Position numbers and translations under genes: made by a program | Notes under the pieces: model-generated | The model's database searches: none | Told to the model about the DNA's origin: nothing | What the model saw: only the letters and a program-made list of their open reading frames with translations | In this document: piece after piece, positions 1 to 5,263 of the stretch | Numbering within the stretch: position 1 is the stretch's first letter | Layout: each line of letters begins with the position of its first letter | Origin: Candidatus Proteinoplasmatales archaeon SG8-5 | GTDB lineage: Archaea; Thermoplasmatota; Thermoplasmata; SG8-5 | Assembly: GCA_001595885.1 (NCBI GenBank) | Contig: LSSH01000041.1 | Location: 1 to 5,910, forward strand | Reading direction: 5' to 3' | DNA length: 5,910 nt

Positions 1-1
1 A

Positions 2-1123
2 CTGATAGCCAAGGCCGGTCATTCAGTTGCGATCCTGGAGGAGCACGGGAGCATCGGGGAGCCTGTTCAGTGCGCCGGACTGGTGACTCCCCGGGTATTC
101 GACATCGTGGATTTTGCCAAGCCATCGATGGTCAACATGGTCAGAGGGGCCCATCTGCACTCTCCAACGGGTCAAGAGCTGACAATCGACGGTGGCATGA
201 CCAAGGCCGTCGTCATAGACAGACAGAGGTTCGATGGTCTCCTGATAAAACGTGCCGTAGAAAGCGGTGCTGAGCTCATCTGCGAATCGAAGGTTACTGG
301 TATCGAGTGGTCTGGCAGGTCATGGCAGGTCGATGCAAGGTCGCGGCTGGAATGCAAGCTCCTCATCGGCGCGGACGGGTCGGGTTCGCGGGTACGGGGG
401 TGGCTCGGAATCGGAGAGCCGGAGTTCATGCTCACCGGTATCGATGCAGAGGTCAACGGTGTTGACCTGGACCAGGGGTACGTCCACATTTTTGTGGGCG
501 GGGAGGTCGCGCCCAACTTCTTTGCCTGGGTAATACCCGCGGGGGACAAGACCCGGGTCGGCCTGTGCACCAGGGACTCGGAGAAACCTCTCACCCACTA
601 CTTCGACAGGCTGTTCATGCAGGGATTGTCAGGAGATATACTGAAGGGCTTCGAGATAGTCACACGGTCATCGGGCCGCATACCTTTGGGTATGCTTGAA
701 AGAACATATGCGGACGGAGCAATGTTGGTGGGTGATGCGGCCTCACAGGTCAAGGCTACGACCGGCGGGGGCATCTACATGGGGCTGGTCTGCGCAGGGC
801 ATTGCGCTGAAACGGCTATTAAGGCCCTTGAAGCTGACGACACCTCGGAAAGGACCTTGGCAGGATACCATCGGTCTTGGACCGGTGACATCGGAGGGGA
901 GCTCAGGAAATGCCTGATGCTACACAGGATATTGTCAACCACCTCTGGCAAGGACCTGGAGGTGCTTTTCGAGGTCTTCGGGGACGAGGATATCATCAAG
1001 CTCATCAATGAACAGGGGGACATAGATTACCCGTCCAGACTGGCCTGGGCGCTCTTGAAGAAGGAGCCGAGGCTCGTCAAGTACGCCGGCAAGTACTTCA
1101 GGCACCTGATGAGACGTGTCTGA
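2..1123 (+). CDS. Geranylgeranyl reductase family FAD-dependent oxidoreductase (5' end outside window)
   Basis: Flavoprotein of the digeranylgeranylglycerophospholipid / geranylgeranyl reductase family, which in archaea saturates the isoprenoid chains of membrane ether lipids at the membrane surface. The frame is open from base 2, so 373 residues are visible and probably about 20-25 N-terminal residues, including the GxGxxG Rossmann motif, lie outside. A GTG at 83 gives a shorter start, but it would delete conserved sequence and is not the real start. Seen in order: the end of the first FAD beta-alpha-beta unit (VAILEE); the family 'PVQCAGL' loop at nt 62-82, whose Cys is typical of these reductases; 'GADGSGSRVR' near nt 371-400; the 'AWVIP' strand near nt 524-538; and the second FAD motif 'VGDAASQVKATTGGGI' (nt 728-775). 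The C-terminal helical tail is of normal length and ends in TGA. Exact substrate (archaeol lipid or a quinone/polyprenyl chain) cannot be decided, since paralogs are common. No partner gene is visible. Confidence 0.9.
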   Translation: MIAKAGHSVAILEEHGSIGEPVQCAGLVTPRVFDIVDFAKPSMVNMVRGAHLHSPTGQELTIDGGMTKAVVIDRQRFDGLLIKRAVESGAELICESKVTGIEWSGRSWQVDARSRLECKLLIGADGSGSRVRGWLGIGEPEFMLTGIDAEVNGVDLDQGYVHIFVGGEVAPNFFAWVIPAGDKTRVGLCTRDSEKPLTHYFDRLFMQGLSGDILKGFEIVTRSSGRIPLGMLERTYADGAMLVGDAASQVKATTGGGIYMGLVCAGHCAETAIKALEADDTSERTLAGYHRSWTGDIGGELRKCLMLHRILSTTSGKDLEVLFEVFGDEDIIKLINEQGDIDYPSRLAWALLKKEPRLVKYAGKYFRHLMRRV

Positions 1124-1154
1124 GTAATTGAGAGATAGGGGCCTGCTAACCAGG

Positions 1155-1204
1155 TGATCAGGCAATTCTGATATTTACCCGGAATATTGCCTTGAATAGG
1201 ATCA
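1155..1204. repeat. Imperfect inverted repeat between reductase and DUF116 gene
   Basis: TGATC-AGGCAAT (1155-1166) is matched on the other side by ATTGCCT (1186-1192) and GATCA (1200-1204). This gives a possible 12-bp stem interrupted by a 7-nt bulge (1193-1199). A TTTT run follows at 1215-1218. It could be a weak terminator for the reductase gene or an operator upstream of the next promoter, which lies about 40 bp downstream. The rest of the 153-bp gap shows no gene. Confidence 0.3.
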
Positions 1205-1244
1205 GTTATGGTCATTTTCTGACCGAAACTCTTCAGGTATAACA

Positions 1245-1252
1245 CATAAATA
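1245..1252 (+). promoter_or_regulatory. TATA-box-like element for the DUF116 operon (leaderless)
   Basis: CATAAATA sits in an AT-rich patch and is centred about 28 bp before the ATG at 1277. Archaeal transcription usually begins about 25-28 bp after the TATA centre, so the mRNA would start at or within a few bases of the ATG. This agrees with the absence of a well-spaced Shine-Dalgarno sequence (the only AGGA, at 1261, is 12 nt away). A 5-bp inverted repeat, GGTAT (1236-1240) and ATACC (1250-1254), flanks or overlaps the box. A second option, GTATAACA slightly upstream, cannot be excluded. Confidence 0.5.
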
Positions 1253-1276
1253 CCATTTGCAGGATACGATACCCAG

Positions 1277-1813
1277 ATGAGCATCGAGAACGTCGTCAAC
1301 AAAATCATCGAGCTCGGGATCGACATAGGGACCAAGGACGCGGTCAAGTCTGCGCTTCAGGGCATCAAGGCGGACACGGCACTTGTGGATGACGTGTACA
1401 TCGCGGTCAAGAACAAGCTGAACCTCAAGGCCTACGCCAAGGTCCCGAAGAACGAGCGCGCGCTGTTCCTTCCCCAGTGTCTGAGGAACAGTCAGAAGTG
1501 CATCGCCGAGCTCACGGACAAGGGTTACGTATGCAAGAGGTGCGGGGCTTGCAGCATACCCAAGATTCTCGATGTAGCTGAAAAGCTGGGTTACGACACC
1601 TATATCGTGCCCGGAGGAAGCATGGTCCTGAACATCGTGAAGAACAAGAGACCAAAGGCCGTCGCCGGTGTGGGTTGCTACCAGGAGGTTGAGGAGGCCA
1701 TCGCCAAGGTCTCGCTCCTGAACATACCATCCCAGGGAGTTCCCCTTTCAAAGGACGGCTGTAAGGACACCGAGGTCGACCTGGAAAGGATTATTAATGT
1801 ATTGAGAATCTAA
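1277..1813 (+). CDS. DUF116 family cysteine-rich protein
   Basis: A 178-residue cytosolic protein that I assign to the DUF116 family, whose biochemical role is unknown to me. The first ~60 residues are helical and charged. The conserved core begins at 'LFLPQCLR' (63-70). Cysteines fall at 68, 75, 86, 89, 92, 134 and 162. The compact CKRCGAC (86-92) together with C68 and C75 looks like a metal or Fe-S site. 'IVPGGS' (110-115) and 'AVAGVGCYQEVEEA' (128-141) are the other family blocks. No signal peptide or membrane segment is seen. The start is firm: an in-frame TAA lies at 1247-1249 and the ATG at 1277 is the first start codon after it, with a promoter spaced for leaderless mRNA. It ends in two consecutive TAA codons (1811-1816), 21 nt before the next gene, which is in the same frame, so the two are probably co-transcribed. 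Iron-sulfur binding is inference from the cysteine spacing; family membership is fairly secure. Confidence 0.85.
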   Translation: MSIENVVNKIIELGIDIGTKDAVKSALQGIKADTALVDDVYIAVKNKLNLKAYAKVPKNERALFLPQCLRNSQKCIAELTDKGYVCKRCGACSIPKILDVAEKLGYDTYIVPGGSMVLNIVKNKRPKAVAGVGCYQEVEEAIAKVSLLNIPSQGVPLSKDGCKDTEVDLERIINVLRI

Positions 1814-1817
1814 TAAT

Positions 1818-1830
1818 GGTGGAAAAGGGG
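1818..1830 (+). promoter_or_regulatory. Probable Shine-Dalgarno region for the beta-CASP gene
   Basis: GGTGG at 1818-1822 matches part of the anti-Shine-Dalgarno complement (GGAGGTGATC) with 12 nt before the ATG at 1835. AAGGGG at 1825-1830 is closer (4 nt) but a poorer match. Neither is ideal. The purine-rich stretch supports internal initiation on a shared mRNA with the gene before it. Confidence 0.4.
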
Positions 1831-1834
1831 AAAC

Positions 1835-3325
1835 ATGACCACTTTCACATTCCACGGCGGTGCCGGCGAGATCGGAGGCAACATGCTGCTCATCGACAGC
1901 CCGGGCTCCAGGTTCTTCCTCGACTTCGGCATGAGCTTCAAGCGGCACGGCGAGTACTTCTCCGAATTCCTGCAACCGAGAACAAGCAACGCACTCGGGG
2001 ACTTCCTCAACCTTGACCTTATCCCAGACATCGAAGGGCTGTACAGGAACGACTTCCTCAGCCATAACAAAATGAAGACCTCAGAGGAACCGGCATTCGA
2101 CGGCATCCTTATCTCCCACGCGCATCTGGACCACCTTGGTTATGTTAACCTCCTGCATGAAAAGGCCCACGTGTACGCCTCTTCGGTCACTAAGGGCATA
2201 GCCGAGGCCCTGGACGAGCTTGGCTCGGGTTCGAAGGATGACTTCGTGAAGACAACGAAGAGCTTCTCATATTACGAGAACAAGAAGGGAGAGATTAGCA
2301 GGATACGCAATTGCCGGGACCCGGAGATCAAGTATTCGCAGCGCGAGTACCCTTTGACCGTCGACAGAGGTGAGTTCGAGGTCGGCTCGGCATCAGTTCA
2401 GATATTCCCGGTCGACCACAGCATCATCGGCGCCAGCGGGTTCATTGCCCACGCCGGGGGAAGATCCATCGGGTACACGGGCGATTTCAGGAACCACGGC
2501 TCCAGGCCCGAACTCACAAGGGCATTCGTCGAGAATATGGCCTCATCCGACCTCGACATCCTTTTCATAGAAGGGACCAACATTGACGAGGAGAAAGGCA
2601 TGTCCGAAACAGATGTCGGGAACGAGATATCCCGGTTGATAACGGAGGCCGAGGGCAGGCACGTCTTCGCCTCCTTTCCGGTGAGGGATACCTTCCGCCT
2701 CCTCTCCTTCTACACGGCCGCCAGGAATGCAGGCAGGAAACTTGCGGTGAACTTCCGCCAGGCCTTTCTATTGGACAAGCTGGACAGCAACAAGGCTCTG
2801 GAGCGAGGCAAGGACATCATTCCGAGTCATGACGAAGGCCTCTCGGTATACATCAAGAAAAGGGAATACGGGCTAATCGGAGAGGACGTGGAGGAGGAGG
2901 AGAAGGCCAGGGATTACGACAAGAAGGAGAGGCCCTACGTCGGTATTGACAACCAGATCTGCTGGAAGGACGTGAGGGACAACCCGGGGGAATACGTCCT
3001 GTTCCTCGACAATTACTCCGTTCAGGAGCTTGTGGACATCCAGCCAGTGGAAGGCTCAATATACATAAAATCCCAGTGCGAGCCCTTTGACGCGGAGATG
3101 GAGCTCGACTGGGGCAGGATAGAGAACTGGCTCGACAGGTTCGGTTTGCAGGTCAAGAGAGCGCACGCCTCCGGCCATATGTCGGGGGGCGAGATAGCCG
3201 AGGTCATCAAGACCATCGAGCCCAAGCTGGTCGTGCCCATGCACACGCAGCGCCCCGTACTATTCTCCGACCTGTGCGATTGCGAGGTCCTCATTCCCGA
3301 GAAGGGTAAAAGTTACGAATTCTAG
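1835..3325 (+). CDS. MBL-fold / beta-CASP hydrolase, RNase J-like
   Basis: A 496-residue soluble zinc-dependent hydrolase of the metallo-beta-lactamase superfamily with a beta-CASP arrangement like RNase J and archaeal CPSF nucleases, so RNA processing or decay is the likely role. Metal ligands in order: D30 (FLDFG); the HxHxDH motif H95-A-H97-L-D99-H100; H195 (VDHS); D217 (YTGDF). Candidate beta-CASP motifs: A = E246 (FIEGT), B = H448 (ASGH), C = H470 (VVPMHTQ). Motif C normally reads PVHGE in RNase J; here HTQ follows a different subgroup. Two segments are longer than a minimal fold: about 117-180, rich in Lys, Ser and Tyr, before the third metal motif, and a highly acidic/basic stretch 350-366 (DVEEEEKARDYDKKER) in the beta-CASP part. 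The total is somewhat longer than typical archaeal RNase J. No signal peptide. The ATG at 1835 is the first start after tandem stops. Nuclease polarity (5' exo or endo) and substrate are not readable from the sequence. It is the second gene of an apparent operon and ends in TAG. Confidence 0.85.
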   Translation: MTTFTFHGGAGEIGGNMLLIDSPGSRFFLDFGMSFKRHGEYFSEFLQPRTSNALGDFLNLDLIPDIEGLYRNDFLSHNKMKTSEEPAFDGILISHAHLDHLGYVNLLHEKAHVYASSVTKGIAEALDELGSGSKDDFVKTTKSFSYYENKKGEISRIRNCRDPEIKYSQREYPLTVDRGEFEVGSASVQIFPVDHSIIGASGFIAHAGGRSIGYTGDFRNHGSRPELTRAFVENMASSDLDILFIEGTNIDEEKGMSETDVGNEISRLITEAEGRHVFASFPVRDTFRLLSFYTAARNAGRKLAVNFRQAFLLDKLDSNKALERGKDIIPSHDEGLSVYIKKREYGLIGEDVEEEEKARDYDKKERPYVGIDNQICWKDVRDNPGEYVLFLDNYSVQELVDIQPVEGSIYIKSQCEPFDAEMELDWGRIENWLDRFGLQVKRAHASGHMSGGEIAEVIKTIEPKLVVPMHTQRPVLFSDLCDCEVLIPEKGKSYEF

Positions 3326-3350
3326 TTTGGTCTTGGCCCCGCTCATCATA

Positions 3351-3401
3351 TTCATTTTCCCCTCCCGCTCCTGCGCTAGCTTCCCCCGATCTTATCTTTT
3401 T
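3351..3401 (+). terminator. Pyrimidine-rich probable termination zone after the beta-CASP gene
   Basis: Downstream of the TAG stop the sequence turns strongly C/T-rich, with TTTT at 3355-3358 and TTTTT at 3397-3401. Archaeal RNA polymerase can terminate at short T-tracts without a hairpin, so these are the best candidates for the 3' end of the DUF116/beta-CASP transcript. Neither tract is long, so the call is weak. Confidence 0.3.
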
Positions 3402-3416
3402 GAGGCTTCGAACTGT

Positions 3417-3474
3417 GCTGGCTCACCTTCCGCAATAAGAAAAATCCACAAAGAAAAACTCCAGGTGAGCCTGC
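3417..3474. repeat. 12-bp inverted repeat around an A-rich 34-nt loop
   Basis: GCTGGCTCACCT (3417-3428) pairs with AGGTGAGCCTGC (3463-3474). Nine inner pairs are perfect, followed by one mismatch and two more pairs. The 34-nt loop is A-rich when read on the + strand. It lies between the probable end of the upstream operon and the lyase promoter. It could be a structured 3' UTR end, a small-RNA element or an operator. No function is recognised. Confidence 0.4.
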
Positions 3475-3597
3475 TCGTTCTCCGCAAAATGATTAGGTGG
3501 ACGATTTAACGTATTTCGAGGCCCCATCAGCCTGCTCGGAGCGGTGGTTGGATTTTATAAAGACATAGTGTGTTGGGGATTGTGAAACCTTATCAAT

Positions 3598-3611
3598 GAA
3601 AACGATTATAT
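3598..3611 (+). promoter_or_regulatory. BRE/TATA-like promoter for the ammonia-lyase gene
   Basis: A purine-rich GAAAAC (3598-3603), which resembles an archaeal BRE, is followed directly by GATTATAT (3604-3611). This predicts initiation near 3634 and a leader of about 25 nt that contains the Shine-Dalgarno sequence. An alternative, TTTATAAA at 3554-3561, is a good TATA match with a poorer BRE; it would give a leader of roughly 75 nt. TTTTATC at 3621-3627 is a third, weaker candidate. Confidence 0.45.
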
Positions 3612-3647
3612 CGACCATTCTTTTATCAACCACCATATTCCAAACAT

Positions 3648-3651
3648 GGAG
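3648..3651 (+). promoter_or_regulatory. Shine-Dalgarno site of the ammonia-lyase gene
   Basis: GGAG with 8 nt to the ATG at 3660. The TGA at 3657-3659 is in frame and touches the ATG, so no longer protein is possible and this start is fixed if the site is used. Confidence 0.55.
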
Positions 3652-3659
3652 AAGTGTGA

Positions 3660-5183
3660 ATGACAGTTGTACTTGACGGCAAGAGCCTGAGGATCGAGGA
3701 CGTCGTGTCCGTGGCCAGGGATGGCGAGGAGGTGGAGATTCACCCGGATTCAGTTATAAAGATTAAGAAGTGCAGGGAGATGCTCGAGAGGAAGATAGAG
3801 GCCAAGGAGGTCATGTACGGGGTCAATACCGGCATCGGCGACCTGTCCGAGATAATCCTGGACGAGGACCAGATCAAGGATTTTCAAAGATTCCTGATAT
3901 ACAATCACGCTGCAGGCATAGGGGACCCTGCTCCGATCGAGTACGTCAGGGGCGCGATGGTGGCAAGGGCCAATGTCCATGCGCACGGGATGTCTGCCTG
4001 CCGTCCCGAGATCACACAGACGCTCATCGATATGCTGAACAAGGGCGTCACACCCTACGTTTGCCAGAAGGGCTCGGTCGGCGCCTGCGGCGACCTCGCT
4101 CCCATGGCCCAGATAGCCCTTCTACTTCTAGGGGAAGGCCAGGCTTACTATCAAGGCGAGTTGCTTGACGGCAAGGAGGCGATGGACAGGGCAGGCATTC
4201 AGGTCCCGGGATTGCACGCGAGGGACGGATTGGCCACAATAAACGGCTCCAACATGCTGACCGCGATGAGCGCCATTTTTCTATACGATGCCGATAACTG
4301 GTTAAAACAGGCAGAGATCGCCGCGGCCATGTCCCTCGAGGCCCTGAAGGCGAACATGAGACCCTACGACCCCAGGCTTCTCGAGGTCAGGGGATACGAG
4401 GGGGCCGTCCGCAGTGCAAGGGCCATTTCCAAGTTGATCGCCGAAGGCGACCTCGCCAATGGAAGGCTCGACGTCAAGGTCCAGGACGCCTATTCGATGC
4501 GCTCCACTCCCCAGGTGATAGGAGCCGCCCATGATGCACTGGCCTTTGCCAGGTCGCAGGTGGAGATAGAGCTGAACGGGGTGGGCGACAACCCTGTCTT
4601 CTTCCCCGATGAGGATATGCAACTGACAGGGGCGAACTTCCAGGGCTCGCCGGTGTCCCTCCCCATGGACATGGCCGGTGCGGCCATCACGATGGTCTCG
4701 GTGCTCTCCGAGCGCAGGATGAACCGCCTCAACAATGCCGCCTTGAGCGAAGGTCTGCCGCCCTTCCTCACCAAGGGCGCCGGCATGTTCTCGGGCATGA
4801 TGCTCAGCCAGTACACCGCAGACATGCAGATAGTGGAGCAGCGGCTGCTCTCCGCCCCGGCCTCGGTCCAATCGATACCTGCCGCCGCGGACCAGGAGGA
4901 TTTCGTTTCAATGGGCATGAACACGGCCATCAAGAACATCCAGATACTGGATAACGCCTACGGCATCCTCGGCATCGAGTTCATGGCGGCCGCCCAGGCT
5001 CTGGACTTCCGGGATTACGCCTTCGGACGGGGCGTTTCCAAGGCAAAGGAGGTCATCCGCCGTCACGTTGACTTCCTGGACGAGGACAGGCCCCTATACC
5101 CGGACCACACTACGATGAAGGAACTGGTCAGGTCGTGCGAGATATTGCACGAGGTCGAGAGGGAGATCGGAGACCTCAGCTAA
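3660..5183 (+). CDS. hutH: Histidine ammonia-lyase-type MIO enzyme with an Ala-Cys-Gly triad
   Basis: A full-length 507-residue member of the aromatic amino acid lyase family; bacterial histidine ammonia-lyase (HAL) is about 510. HAL removes ammonia from L-histidine to give trans-urocanate in the cytosol, as a homotetramer, using an MIO group formed autocatalytically from Ala-Ser-Gly. Here 'GSVGACGDLAP' places Ala142-Cys143-Gly144 in that site, so Ser is replaced by Cys (TGC, 4086-4088). Other active-site residues match Pseudomonas HAL: Y53 (YGVNTG), H83 (NHAAG), N195 (INGSN), Q275, Y278 and R281 (VQDAYSMR), F327, and E413 (QEDFVSMG). H83 and E413 favour histidine. N82 in place of Ser, 'NFQG' (326-329) in place of the HAL-like NFHG, 'NGVGDNP' (306-312), and F415 in place of the HAL His depart from classical HAL. 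The ATG immediately follows an in-frame TGA. The gene has its own promoter and terminator, and no hutU, hutI or hutG is visible. Family certain; histidine as substrate likely but unproven. Confidence 0.88.
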   Translation: MTVVLDGKSLRIEDVVSVARDGEEVEIHPDSVIKIKKCREMLERKIEAKEVMYGVNTGIGDLSEIILDEDQIKDFQRFLIYNHAAGIGDPAPIEYVRGAMVARANVHAHGMSACRPEITQTLIDMLNKGVTPYVCQKGSVGACGDLAPMAQIALLLLGEGQAYYQGELLDGKEAMDRAGIQVPGLHARDGLATINGSNMLTAMSAIFLYDADNWLKQAEIAAAMSLEALKANMRPYDPRLLEVRGYEGAVRSARAISKLIAEGDLANGRLDVKVQDAYSMRSTPQVIGAAHDALAFARSQVEIELNGVGDNPVFFPDEDMQLTGANFQGSPVSLPMDMAGAAITMVSVLSERRMNRLNNAALSEGLPPFLTKGAGMFSGMMLSQYTADMQIVEQRLLSAPASVQSIPAAADQEDFVSMGMNTAIKNIQILDNAYGILGIEFMAAAQALDFRDYAFGRGVSKAKEVIRRHVDFLDEDRPLYPDHTTMKELVRSCEILHEVEREIGDLS

Positions 5184-5193
5184 GCTGCAGAAT

Positions 5194-5247
5194 AAAAAAT
5201 GAAAGAAGGAAAGGGTAGAGGGCCCATGGCCCTCCATTCACGTTTTT
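5194..5247. terminator. Bidirectional terminator between convergent genes
   Basis: A perfect 7-bp stem, GAGGGCC (5218-5224) and GGCCCTC (5228-5234), closes on a CAT loop. On the + strand TTTTT follows at 5243-5247, ending the lyase transcript. On the - strand the six A at 5194-5199 read as TTTTTT, ending the opposing PKD gene. The placement between two stop codons only 80 bp apart fits a shared terminator. Confidence 0.6.
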
Positions 5248-5263
5248 ACAGTCGACTTCGTCC

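Larger units (their letters stand above)
3326..3659. other. 334-bp intergenic region without a convincing gene
   Basis: It holds, in order, a pyrimidine-rich stretch with T-tracts, an inverted repeat around an A-rich loop, a 10-bp direct repeat AGCCTGCTCG (3468-3477 and 3529-3538), and an AT-rich promoter zone for the ammonia-lyase gene. An 8-bp inverted pair GGTGGTTG (3543-3550) and CAACCACC (3627-3634) spans the promoter but is about as expected by chance in a region this long. Reading frames on both strands are short and lack coding character. I see no tRNA cloverleaf. Confidence 0.6.

Noticed and set aside
172..594. 140-residue minus-strand frame inside the reductase gene
   Set aside because: It is a shadow of a conserved flavoprotein reading frame, with Ser/Pro/Arg-rich composition and no promoter or ribosome binding site.
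1811..1834. Possible DUF116/beta-CASP fusion, since both genes share one frame
   Set aside because: Two consecutive TAA stops separate them, and the downstream ATG has purine-rich sequence before it; this is a two-gene operon, not a broken fusion.
3260..3355. Minus-strand ATG frame of about 31 codons preceded by GGAGGGG
   Set aside because: The good-looking ribosome binding site comes from the pyrimidine-rich termination stretch read backwards, and most of the frame is antisense to the conserved 3' end of the beta-CASP gene.
3323..3379. TAG read-through (pyrrolysine) at the end of the beta-CASP gene
   Set aside because: Pyrrolysine users exist among Methanomassiliicoccales, but read-through adds only 17 unconserved codons before another TAG and then a TGA at 3401; the protein is already complete at the first TAG.
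3404..3428. GTTCGAA-like T-loop on the minus strand suggesting a tRNA
   Set aside because: Only an isolated AGTTCGAAG match is present; no paired acceptor, D-arm or anticodon arm could be laid out around it.
3327..3509. 60-residue plus-strand frame starting with TTG right after the beta-CASP stop
   Set aside because: It has no ribosome binding site, overlaps the probable terminator and the inverted repeat, and its composition is not coding-like.
3423..3527. Minus-strand ATG frame of 34 codons across the intergenic inverted repeat
   Set aside because: No proper ribosome binding site or promoter was found, the length is at chance level, and its Phe-rich part is only the A-rich loop in reverse.
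4302..4871. 189-residue open frame on the minus strand inside the lyase gene
   Set aside because: It is antisense to a complete, well-conserved lyase and is explained by the GC-rich third codon positions of that gene; its product is low in recognisable features.
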